From Paraburkholderia sp. (lineage in GTDB: Bacteria > Pseudomonadota > Gammaproteobacteria > Burkholderiales > Burkholderiaceae): a stretch of DNA of 64,000 bases. Position numbers and translations under genes: made by a program. Location of the stretch: the NCBI RefSeq assembly GCF_024281035.1, contig NZ_JAMXLH010000024.1:1-64000 (forward strand), in the 5' to 3' direction. The notes under the pieces were generated by a model that was not told the origin of the DNA, searched no databases, and saw nothing but the letters and a program-made list of their open reading frames with translations. This document shows, in pieces, positions 57,100-64,000 of the stretch (its first letter is position 1; the number at the start of each line of letters is the position of its first letter).

Positions 57100-58371
57100 T
57101 TAGAGCGCGACGAACTTGAAATCGACCGGCGAAGGGATATCGAGCCGCTTCGGGTCCGGCCCGAGCAGCCCGGTCTGCGGATCGCGGCGGAACACATAAG
57201 CGGTGTCGCTGCCCTGGTTGCCGACGATCAGCCAGCGACCGGTCGGATCGATGGCGAACTCGCGCGGCGCCTTGCCGAGGCTCGACTGGCGTCCGACGCG
57301 CGCGAGCTTCCCGCTCGTTGCGTCGACAGCGAAGATCGAGATGTCGTTGGCGTCGCCGCGATTCGATACGTAAAGAAAGCGCCCATCCGGCGACAGATGC
57401 AGCGCCGCTGCGCCCACCGCGCCCTTGAAGCCGGGTTCGACGAGCGGCTCGACCTGTTCGGGCGTGAGGTGCCCGTCGCGATAGCGCAGCACGGTGACCG
57501 TCGCATCGAGTTCGCTCGTGAGATACGCGTGGCGTCCGTCGTTGCCGAAGACCAGATGGCGCGGGCCGGAGCCCGCCGGCATGGCCGTGTAGCGCGCCTC
57601 GGCCAAGTCAGCCGGTGCGACCGCCGCGCCGCCGCCGCCCGGCGTATAGCGGTAGACATAGAGCTTGTCGGCGCCCAGATCCTGCGCGAAGACGAAACGG
57701 CCGTCGGGCGAGAACACCGTCGAGTGAACATGCGCATTGTCCTGGCGCCCCTTTACCGGACCGCCGCCCTCGTGATGCACGGTGAGCGCGGCGGCGCCGA
57801 GCGTGCCGTCGGGTTCGACGGGCAGCACCGCGAAGCTGCCGCCCGGATCGGCGGCGATCGAGTAGTTCGCAACGAGCAGATAGCGCCCGTCGGGCGACAG
57901 GCTCAGATAGCATGGATCGTTGCCTTCGGCCGACACCTTGTTCAGAAACGTGAGCCGCCCGCTCGCGGAATCGAAGCCGAATGCGCTCACGTCGCCGCGC
58001 AGCGAAGCCGGGCCGTCGTCGCCGGGCAGTTCGTTGACCGCATAGACGAAGCGTGCGTCGCGGCTCACGACCAGATACGACGGATTCACGGTTTTCGCAA
58101 CGCTCAACGGCGTCGCTTCACCTGTGTTCGTGTCGAAGCGATAGACGTAAAGCCCTTCGCCCTTGCCGCCGGTGTAGGTCCCGACGATCAGGTTGAAGAT
58201 GCCGCCCGCGGACGCGGCGGCGGACGATTGTGCGAAGGCGGGGGTGGCGGCAGCGCAGGCCATGATGACAAAACCTTGGGCGATTTGATGAACAAGTCTG
58301 CGCGCAAACGCGCGCAGGCGGGACCGGAATGAAACAGGCACGGCATATGCGTGTGCGGGACGCGTGAACAA
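57100..58371 (-). CDS. Lactonase family protein (6-phosphogluconolactonase/YbhE-type beta-propeller), exported
   Basis: A 423-residue seven-bladed propeller with repeated SPDGRYLLVAN and SPDGRFVFAQD blades, FNLIVGTYTGGKGEGLYVY at its start, and PRHLVFGNDGRHAYL and PREFAIDPTGRWLIVGNQ near the end, as in Pgl/YbhE and muconate-cycle lactonases. Residues 1-47 look like a signal peptide ending AFA, so it is probably periplasmic and unlikely to be the pentose phosphate enzyme. The start is TTG 58371, supported by ACAGGAGATCGAC upstream. Convergent with ftsK. Confidence 0.85.
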   Translation of the reverse strand: MFTRPAHAYAVPVSFRSRLRAFARRLVHQIAQGFVIMACAAATPAFAQSSAAASAGGIFNLIVGTYTGGKGEGLYVYRFDTNTGEATPLSVAKTVNPSYLVVSRDARFVYAVNELPGDDGPASLRGDVSAFGFDSASGRLTFLNKVSAEGNDPCYLSLSPDGRYLLVANYSIAADPGGSFAVLPVEPDGTLGAAALTVHHEGGGPVKGRQDNAHVHSTVFSPDGRFVFAQDLGADKLYVYRYTPGGGGAAVAPADLAEARYTAMPAGSGPRHLVFGNDGRHAYLTSELDATVTVLRYRDGHLTPEQVEPLVEPGFKGAVGAAALHLSPDGRFLYVSNRGDANDISIFAVDATSGKLARVGRQSSLGKAPREFAIDPTGRWLIVGNQGSDTAYVFRRDPQTGLLGPDPKRLDIPSPVDFKFVAL

Positions 58372-58536
58372 GTCGATCTCCTGTCTGATTGCAGCTGACT
58401 TCAGTCAATTGCGGCAAAGCGGATCGGCGGGGCGCGCGAGTGCGCAATGATCTGATGAATCCGGATCGAGTATACGAGAGCGGTTGAACGCCCGCGCGCC
58501 AGCTGCGCCCGGCCCGCCAGGCCATAAGGAGCAAAC

Positions 58537-58686
58537 ATGAACATCCATCTCGCCATCGGCCCGCTCGCTTCGGTGATCGCGGGCGTCCTGATTCTCGCGG
58601 CGCCGCGCCTGCTCAACTACATCGTCGCGCTCTATCTGATCATCATCGGGCTGATCGGACTCTTTGGCGTCCACGGCCACCTCTGA
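58537..58686 (+). CDS. DUF3096 small membrane protein
   Basis: A 49-residue protein (MNIHLAIGPLASVIAGVLIL, then APRLLNYIVALYLIIIGLIG and a short GVHGHL end). Two hydrophobic segments flank an APRLLNY turn, the DUF3096 pattern. Function unknown. ATAAGGAGCAAAC gives a strong ribosome site before ATG 58537. Confidence 0.85.
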   Translation: MNIHLAIGPLASVIAGVLILAAPRLLNYIVALYLIIIGLIGLFGVHGHL

Positions 58687-58815
58687 ACACCCCTCGCGCC
58701 GCGCAATGGGCCATTGCGCACGCACAGCAGCAAAACGCGTTGCACGACGGACCCCGCACCCACTAATCTTGTGCGTACATCCGCCATTAAACCCTGCAAC
58801 GCCTGCCAGAACACC

Positions 58816-59103
58816 AGGGCCTGTTCACGTTAGTGACGGGCTTGCGCTGGCGGCCAGAAGGGCCGAGCGCAAGGATTGCGACGAAGCGAATACTCGATGT
58901 ATTCGCGAGGAGCATGACGCAGCGATCGGCCCTTCTGGCGGCCAGCCCCTGGAATGAAAAACCTGGTTTGGGGAACGTACCTTGCCGGGCGCATTGCGGC
59001 GTCGCGCGTCGCTTGTTTGGCTCGGCCAAACGGCGCTCCTTGCTCCTTGCACTGCGCCCGGCAAGGTACGTTCGCAAGCCCGTTATTAACGTGAACAGGC
59101 CCT
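58816..59103 (+). repeat. 288-bp nested inverted-repeat element (three-way-junction architecture)
   Basis: Outer arms 58816-58846 and 59073-59103 pair over 31 positions; the two non-Watson-Crick positions are both G-T, i.e. G-U on a plus-strand RNA. Inside are two hairpins. P2 has arms 58847-58866 and 58926-58945 (19 of 20) with an apical 8-bp stem (58886-58893 with 58899-58906). P3 has arms 58973-58993 and 59053-59073 (21 of 21) with an apical 7-bp stem (59015-59021 with 59025-59031). A 27-nt linker (58946-58972) separates P2 from P3. There is no credible gene inside and no obvious target duplication. It ends 3 nt before the GH15 ATG. Confidence 0.9.
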
Positions 59104-59106
59104 TAC

Positions 59107-60960
59107 ATGCCCGCCCTCATCGAAGACTACGCCCTGATCGGCGACGGCCACACGGCCGCGCTGGTGTCCCGCACCGGCTCCATCGACTGGCTCTGCTGGC
59201 CGCGCTTCGACTCCGGCGCCTGCTTTGCCGCGCTGCTCGGCACCGAGGAGAACGGCCGCTGGCTGATCGCACCCGAAGCAGCCGACAGCGTCAAGATCAA
59301 GACCACGCGCCGCTACCGGGACGAGACCCTGATCCTCGAAACCGATTTCGAAACCCCCGAAGGCGCGGTCACGCTGATCGACTTCATGCCGCCCGGCAAC
59401 GGCTGGTCGGAACTCGTGCGCATCGTCGTGGGCCGCCGCGGCACGGTGCGCATGCACACCGAACTCGTGCTGCGCTTCGACTACGGCTTTTCCGTACCGT
59501 GGGTGAGCCGGCTCACGTACGAAAGCGGCATCAAGGCGATCGTCGGCCCGGATACCGTCGTCCTGCGCACGCCCGTGAAGCTGCAAGGCGAGAACATGCG
59601 CACCGTCGCGCAATTCGAAGTCAAGGCGGGCGAACGCGTGCCGTTCTCGATGTCGTATGCGGCCTCGCATCTGCGCCTGCCGCCGCCGCGCGATCCGTTC
59701 ACGGCGCTCGCGCGCACCGAAAACTACTGGTCCGAGTGGTCGGCGCGCGGCACAGTCGAAGGCCGCTGGGCCGGGGCGATCCGCCGCTCGCTCATCACGC
59801 TCAAGGCGCTGGCCTACGAGCCGACCGGCGGCATCGTCGCCGCGCCCACCACCTCGCTGCCCGAGCAGCTGGGCGGCACGCGCAACTGGGACTACCGCTA
59901 CTGCTGGCTGCGCGACGCGACCATCACGCTGCTCGCCATGATGCGCGGCGGCTACTTCGACGAAGCGCGCGCCTGGCGCGACTGGCTTGGCCGCGTCATG
60001 GCGGGCTCGCCGTCGCAGTTGCAGATCATGTACGGACTCGCGGGCGAGCGCCGCCTGCCCGAATTCGAAGTCGACTGGCTGCCCGGCTACGAGGGCGCCA
60101 AACCCGTGCGCATCGGCAACAACGCGGTCGGGCAGCTTCAACTCGACGTCTACGGGGAAGTGGCGAACGCACTGCATCTCGCGCGCGTGGGCGGACTGCA
60201 GGCCGACGATACCGCGTGGGCGATCCAGACTGCGATGCTCGAACACCTCGAACAAATCTGGACCGAACCCGACGAGGGCATCTGGGAGACGCGCGGCGGG
60301 CGCCAGCACTTCACGTTCTCGAAGGTCATGGCCTGGGTGGCGTTCGACCGCGCGGTCAGATCGGCGGAGAAGTTCGCGCTGCCGGGACCGGTCGATCACT
60401 GGCGCCACGTGCGCGACGCGATCCACACGACGATCTGCGCACGCAGCTTCAACCCGAAGCTCAACTCGTTCACGCAGACCTACGACGGCACCGAACTCGA
60501 CGCGAGCCTGCTGCTCATGCCGCTCGTCGGCTTCCTGCCCGCGTCGGACTCGCGTATCGCCGGGACGGTTGCGGCGATCGAGCGCGACCTGATGTGGGAA
60601 GGCTTCGTGATGCGCTATCGCACGACCGAATTCGACGACGGCCTGCCGCCCGGCGAGGGCACCTTCCTCGCATGCAGTTTCTGGATGGTCGACAACCTCG
60701 CACTGCAGGGCCGTATGGACGACGCGCGCCGGATGTACGAGCGGCTGCTGTCGCTCGCCAACGACGTCGGCCTGCTATCCGAGGAATACGATCCGGTTTC
60801 AGGGCGGCTGGTCGGGAATTTCCCGCAGGCGTTCTCGCACGTCGCACTCGTCCATACGGGCCTGAATCTGATGCGGCACGAGCAGGAAATGGCGAAGGAA
60901 ATCGGCCATCCGCCGTGTGCGGGCGTACCTGCGGAAACGGAAACTGTTACGGCGCCGTGA
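59107..60960 (+). CDS. Glycoside hydrolase family 15 protein (glucoamylase/trehalase-like)
   Basis: A 617-residue enzyme opening IEDYALIGDGHTAALVSR and GSIDWLCWPRFDSGACFAAL, typical of bacterial GH15. The N-terminal super-sandwich domain leads into an (alpha/alpha)6 barrel from about residue 225, with ALAYEPTGGIVAAPTTSLPE, GGTRNWDYRYCWLRDA (substrate and general-acid region) and a C-terminal CSFWMVDNLALQG and GLLSEEYDP. It is likely to act on trehalose or alpha-glucans. There is no signal peptide, so it is cytoplasmic. The ribosome site would have to lie within the right arm of the 288-bp element (ACAGG). Confidence 0.9.
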   Translation: MPALIEDYALIGDGHTAALVSRTGSIDWLCWPRFDSGACFAALLGTEENGRWLIAPEAADSVKIKTTRRYRDETLILETDFETPEGAVTLIDFMPPGNGWSELVRIVVGRRGTVRMHTELVLRFDYGFSVPWVSRLTYESGIKAIVGPDTVVLRTPVKLQGENMRTVAQFEVKAGERVPFSMSYAASHLRLPPPRDPFTALARTENYWSEWSARGTVEGRWAGAIRRSLITLKALAYEPTGGIVAAPTTSLPEQLGGTRNWDYRYCWLRDATITLLAMMRGGYFDEARAWRDWLGRVMAGSPSQLQIMYGLAGERRLPEFEVDWLPGYEGAKPVRIGNNAVGQLQLDVYGEVANALHLARVGGLQADDTAWAIQTAMLEHLEQIWTEPDEGIWETRGGRQHFTFSKVMAWVAFDRAVRSAEKFALPGPVDHWRHVRDAIHTTICARSFNPKLNSFTQTYDGTELDASLLLMPLVGFLPASDSRIAGTVAAIERDLMWEGFVMRYRTTEFDDGLPPGEGTFLACSFWMVDNLALQGRMDDARRMYERLLSLANDVGLLSEEYDPVSGRLVGNFPQAFSHVALVHTGLNLMRHEQEMAKEIGHPPCAGVPAETETVTAP

Positions 60961-61016
60961 CTGTTGCGGCGCCGTGACGCAAACGATGCGTTTTCCGCAG
61001 CTGCGTTAAACTAATG

Positions 61017-61032
61017 TTGTTGCGCTGCACAA
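61017..61032 (+). promoter_or_regulatory. Possible PhaR-type site upstream of phaZ
   Basis: TTGTTGCGCTGCACAA is an imperfect palindrome containing TGC-N-TGCA, resembling sites bound by the PHB-responsive repressor PhaR in related bacteria. A weak promoter (TTGAAA at 61071, TATATT at 61092) follows. Assignment is by resemblance only. Confidence 0.3.
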
Positions 61033-61198
61033 CGATCTGGCACTCGAAAGAAATTTGTGTGGCGCTTGTATTGAAACGCTGCGGCGCACCGTATATTTAC
61101 CAACTACAACCTGTCCGGCTCACTTTCGCAACGCGCGATTACGACGCACAAGCGAGCGTGAGCCGGATTCGAACCACATCTAGACCGCTGGAGCGCCC

Positions 61199-62476
61199 AT
61201 GCTCTACCACATCCGTGAATATCAGCGTGCACTGCTGAGCCCGCTGACCGCCTGGGCGCAGGCCGCCTCCAAGTCGTTTTCGAATCCCTCGAGCCCGTTT
61301 TCGCTGGTGCCGGGCGCAATGCGTCTCGCCGCTGGTTACGAGCTGCTGTATCGGCTCGGCAAGGATTACGAGAAGCCGGAATTCAACATCCGTCAAATCG
61401 TCAAGGACGGATTCAACATCCCGATCGTTGAGCAGACCATCATCGAGAAGCCGTTCTGCCGCCTGCTGCGCTTCAAGCGCTACGCCGACGACAGCTCGGC
61501 GGTCACGACGCTCAAGGACGAGCCGACCGTGCTGGTCTGCGCGCCGCTCTCGGGCCACCACGCCACGCTGCTGCGCGACACCATCAAGACGCTCTTGCAG
61601 GACCACAAGGTCTACGTCACCGACTGGATCGACGCGCGCATGGTGCCGCTCGAGGCCGGCCCGTTCCACCTCGACGACTACGTCGCGTACATCGAGGAAT
61701 TCATCCGCCATATCGGCGCGCGCAACCTTCACGTGCTCTCCGTGTGCCAGCCGACCGTGCCGGTGCTCGCGGCCATTTCGCTGATGGCGAGCCGCGGTGA
61801 AGACACGCCGCTCACGATGACGATGATGGGCGGCCCGATCGACGCGCGCCGCAGCCCCACGTCGGTGAACTCGCTCGCCACCGAGCATTCGCGCGAGTGG
61901 TTTGCAAACAACGTGATCCACACGGTGCCCGCGAACTACCCGGGCGAAGGGCGCGCCGTGTATCCGGGCTTCCTGCAGCACGCGGGCTTCGTGGCGATGA
62001 ATCCGGGCCGCCATGCCGCGTCGCACTGGGACTTCTACAAGAGCCTCCTGCGCGGCGACGAGGAAGATGCCGAAGCGCACCGCCAGTTCTACGACGAATA
62101 CAACGCCGTGCTCGACATGGCCGCCGAATACTACCTGGAGACGATCGAGACCGTGTTCCAGGAATTCCGCCTCGCGGAAGGCACGTGGGACGTGGCCGGC
62201 GAGCGCGTGCGGCCGCAGGACATCCGCAACACGGCGCTGCTCACGATCGAAGGCGAACTCGACGACATCTCGGGCGCAGGACAGACGCGCGCCGCGCACG
62301 ACCTGTGCACGGGTATCCCCGAAGAGCACAAGCATCACCTCACGGCTGAGAAATGCGGCCACTACGGCATCTTCTCGGGCCGCCGCTGGCGCACGATCAT
62401 CTACCCGCAACTGCGCGAATTCATCCGCCAGCACCAAAAGGCGAAGCAGCACGCCAACGAAAGCGCGGTCGCCTGA
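61199..62476 (+). CDS. phaZ: Intracellular polyhydroxybutyrate depolymerase
   Basis: A 425-residue PHB depolymerase that releases 3-hydroxybutyrate units from storage granules in the cytoplasm. The nucleophile is cysteine, not serine: Cys183 in SVCQPTVP. The other triad members fall at Asp355 (GELDDISG) and His388 (KCGHYGIF), identical in numbering to the Ralstonia PhaZ1 triad. The N-terminus MLYHIREYQRALLSPL is the conserved start. The 238-nt upstream gap holds the candidate regulatory sites. Confidence 0.95.
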   Translation: MLYHIREYQRALLSPLTAWAQAASKSFSNPSSPFSLVPGAMRLAAGYELLYRLGKDYEKPEFNIRQIVKDGFNIPIVEQTIIEKPFCRLLRFKRYADDSSAVTTLKDEPTVLVCAPLSGHHATLLRDTIKTLLQDHKVYVTDWIDARMVPLEAGPFHLDDYVAYIEEFIRHIGARNLHVLSVCQPTVPVLAAISLMASRGEDTPLTMTMMGGPIDARRSPTSVNSLATEHSREWFANNVIHTVPANYPGEGRAVYPGFLQHAGFVAMNPGRHAASHWDFYKSLLRGDEEDAEAHRQFYDEYNAVLDMAAEYYLETIETVFQEFRLAEGTWDVAGERVRPQDIRNTALLTIEGELDDISGAGQTRAAHDLCTGIPEEHKHHLTAEKCGHYGIFSGRRWRTIIYPQLREFIRQHQKAKQHANESAVA

Positions 62477-62592
62477 CCTGCCGCACGCCAACCTACCTGA
62501 CGCAGCGCGCCTGAGTACCGGACGCGCGCGTACACACGCACATCCTGTGCGGCGCGTGCGCGTCAAGCTGAGCCGGTTGCGAAGCCCTGACG

Positions 62593-63225
62593 CTACTTGC
62601 GCATCAGGAACGCGAGCAGCATCTCGGTGTTGAGCCGGACCATCTCGGCGCGTTCGACAGGTGTGCTGAAGTCGCGCCCGAGCGTCGCCGCGAGCGTGAA
62701 GCGGTTCGACACGATGTAGTAGCCCATTCCCGAAAGCGTCACGTAAACCCGCAGCGGATCGAGGTTCGAGCGGAACAGTCCCGCCGACTCGCCGCGCGCG
62801 AGAATCGCACCGAGCGTCGCGACGATCGGCGAAATCATCTCGCGGATCCGCGTCGAGGTCTGGATGTAGCGGGCCTCGTGCAGGTTCTCGTTGTTGATGA
62901 GGCGCAGGAACTCGGGGTGCTCGCGGTAGTAGTCCCAGACGAAATGCGCGAGCCGCGTGACCGCCTCGACCGGCGCAACGTCGGCGAGGTCGAGCGAGCG
63001 TTCGGCTTCGTTCAGCGCGAAGAACGCGTGCTCGAGCACGGCTGTAAACAGTTGCTCCTTGCTGCCGAAGTAGTAGTACAGCATGCGCTCGTTGGTTTCC
63101 GCGCGGCGTGCAATCTGGTCGACGCGCGCGCCGAACAGGCCGCCACTTGCAAACTCTTCCGCCGCTGCGAGCAGGATACGACGACGTGTGCCTTCAGGAT
63201 CTCTTTTGATTTTGGGTTGATTCAT
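62593..63225 (-). CDS. TetR/AcrR family transcriptional regulator
   Basis: A 210-residue repressor with N-terminal HTH GTRRRILLAAAEEFASGG and ARRAETNERMLYYYFGSKEQL, then a TetR_C-like domain (HFVWDYYREHPEFLRLINNE). The RutR-like pattern suggests a small metabolite ligand, but this is not decisive. It is convergent with phaZ and divergent from rsxB. ATG 63225 opens MNQPKIKRDPEG. Confidence 0.88.
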   Translation of the reverse strand: MNQPKIKRDPEGTRRRILLAAAEEFASGGLFGARVDQIARRAETNERMLYYYFGSKEQLFTAVLEHAFFALNEAERSLDLADVAPVEAVTRLAHFVWDYYREHPEFLRLINNENLHEARYIQTSTRIREMISPIVATLGAILARGESAGLFRSNLDPLRVYVTLSGMGYYIVSNRFTLAATLGRDFSTPVERAEMVRLNTEMLLAFLMRK

Positions 63226-63433
63226 GGTGGCAGGATCGCTCGGTAAGCCGCGTTTCCGGATCACGCTGCATGGGCTCTCCTCACCGGCAGCAGCGTTGAA
63301 CGGGGCGCGCCAGATTAATGGACAGACACCCTTCATCCTACGGTCTTGCGTTACCTTTTTTAATTGTCAGTCCTGGTTGCCGTGTTCTGCACCTTCTTCC
63401 GGCGCTATCTGGCGGCTCTTTCCCCGGACACGG

Positions 63434-63493
63434 TACTTCGACGCCTTACTTCGACGCCTTACTTCGACGCTGTACTTCGACGCTGTACTTCGA
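63434..63493. repeat. 13-bp tandem repeat, 4.5 units
   Basis: Units TACTTCGACGCCT (twice), TACTTCGACGCTG (twice) and a final TACTTCGA. Each carries the palindromic core TTCGA(A). It lies about 210 nt from the tetR start and 140 nt from rsxB. Confidence 0.8.
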
Positions 63494-63578
63494 ATTAAGC
63501 GCTTTGATTATGGCACATGGCCCGGCAATGGCAATGCGTGAAATCGGCGATAATGGTTACTTTGGCGCCGCGACCGCA

Positions 63579-63596
63579 CGCCGCAACGTTGCGGCG
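63579..63596. promoter_or_regulatory. 18-bp perfect palindrome before rsxB
   Basis: CGCCGCAAC with its exact complement, no spacer, 38 nt upstream of the rsxB GTG and 25 nt after GATAAT. It is either an operator near the transcription start or a leader hairpin. Confidence 0.45.
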
Positions 63597-63633
63597 CGCA
63601 AGAGGTGACCCGGCCCGCCCAGACGCCGCAACA

Positions 63634-64000
63634 GTGAAAGATTCCAAAACGCTTGCAGACCGCATCGAGGATCTGCTGCCCCAGACGCAATGCACAAAGT
63701 GCGGCTACAACGGCTGCCGGCCCTACGCCGAAGCCATCGCCGCAGGCACGGCCGGCTATAACCAATGCCCGCCCGGCGGCGCCGAAGGCGTCGCGCGCCT
63801 CGCGGAGCTGCTCGGCAAGCCCGTCATTCCGATCAATCCCGTCAACGGCGCCGAACGGCCGCGCCCGGTCGCGTTCATCGACGAAAGCCTGTGCATCGGC
63901 TGCACGCTGTGCATGCAGGCCTGCCCCGTTGACGCGATCGTCGGCGCGCCCAAGCAGATGCACACGATCGTCAAGGATCTCTGCACGGGCTGCGATCTTT
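63634..64000 (+). CDS. rsxB: Electron transport complex subunit RsxB/RnfB (partial, runs off the window)
   Basis: The first 122 codons of an RnfB-type iron-sulfur protein. A four-Cys 4Fe-4S motif lies at C20, C23, C28, C45 (CTKCGYNGC, then QCPPGG). A 2[4Fe-4S] ferredoxin domain starts at [16 protein letters not shown] and is cut at CTGCDL. There is no N-terminal TM helix, unlike enteric RnfB, as in Burkholderia RsxB. GTG 63634 is the start closest to the conserved [14 protein letters not shown]. The remaining genes of an Rnf-like complex are not visible. Confidence 0.9.
   Translation, partial: MKDSKTLADRIEDLLPQTQCTKCGYNGCRPYAEAIAAGTAGYNQCPPGGAEGVARLAELLGKPVIPINPVNGAERPRPVAFIDESLCIGCTLCMQACPVDAIVGAPKQMHTIVKDLCTGCDL

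Larger units (their letters stand above)
63226..63633. other. Divergent intergenic region between tetR and rsxB
   Basis: A 408-nt region without a supportable gene. It holds the 13-bp array, a GATAAT (63549-63554) that could be the rsxB -10, and an 18-bp palindrome after it. Confidence 0.45.

Noticed and set aside
58833..59100. Open frames on both strands within the nested inverted-repeat element.
   Set aside because: They follow from palindromic GC-rich sequence; no ribosome site or family resemblance, and the plus-strand frame runs on in the wrong frame through GH15.
61014..61238. A 74-codon plus-strand frame in front of phaZ.
   Set aside because: It lacks a ribosome site, overlaps the phaZ start in another frame and resembles nothing known.
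61150..61240. A second tRNA-like string on the minus strand (GGTTCGAATCC) before phaZ.
   Set aside because: The rest of the would-be tRNA is the start of the conserved phaZ coding region and the acceptor arms do not pair.

Overview
The window looks like a chromosomal segment of a Burkholderiaceae beta-proteobacterium, most likely Paraburkholderia or a close relative. The evidence is the very high GC content, the Burkholderia-type gene orders (hemF-nadD-rsfS-rlmH-maf-rng, purD after yebC, msbA and a core glycosyltransferase next to dnaE, trhO-gluQRS), a DUF4148 protein, and an intracellular PHB depolymerase with the Ralstonia/Burkholderia-type catalytic Cys183/Asp355/His388. Most of the window is ordinary core genome. 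I see no prophage, no CRISPR array, no rRNA and no convincing tRNA.

Layout. 1-5.3 kb (+ strand): a LpxH-like metallophosphoesterase, a family-4 glycosyltransferase, a DgkA-type kinase with a long N-terminal extension, a TetR/LOG pair and an SDR reductase. 5.3-10.7 kb (- strand): DUF924, a trans-editing AlaX, a group II truncated haemoglobin, a YbbP-type permease without an ATPase beside it, and DUF4126. 10.9-19.6 kb (- strand): a complete kdp potassium system (second mini-protein, kdpF, A, B, C, hairpin, D, E). 19.7-22.0 kb (- strand): quinone oxidoreductase, methylglyoxal synthase and an SDR lacking the Tyr/Lys pair. 22.4-32.4 kb (+ strand): upp, yebC, purD, hemF, nadD, rsfS, rlmH, maf, rng, mnmH. 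32.4-41.8 kb: a lipopolysaccharide-type surface glycan locus with genes on alternating strands (three GT2 enzymes, one GT4, an O-antigen-ligase-like protein, MsbA), interrupted at about 36.6-37.8 kb by insertion-sequence debris. 41.9-58.7 kb: dnaE, trhO-gluQRS, rhlE, a MliC-like protein, purT, a META lipoprotein, an FtsK with a very long linker, a secreted lactonase and a 49-residue DUF3096 protein. 58.8-64.0 kb: a 288-bp nested inverted-repeat element, a GH15 hydrolase, phaZ, a TetR regulator and the start of rsxB.

Themes. Three genes act on tRNA anticodon position 34 (mnmH, trhO, gluQRS). The kdp operon carries two overlapping membrane micro-proteins in front of kdpA and a hairpin between kdpC and kdpD. 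Many intergenic gaps hold short tandem arrays with unit lengths of 9-13 bp, close to one DNA turn. The META-domain gene sits between a 10-bp and an 11-bp array.

The most unusual object is the element at 58816-59103. A 31-bp outer inverted repeat encloses two long hairpins, one of them with a perfect 21-bp stem, and its last base lies three nucleotides before the GH15 start codon. It looks like a dispersed MITE-like or structured-RNA repeat and is the best candidate here for something under-described. I could run no searches or folding, so every family assignment rests on reading motifs and gene order.
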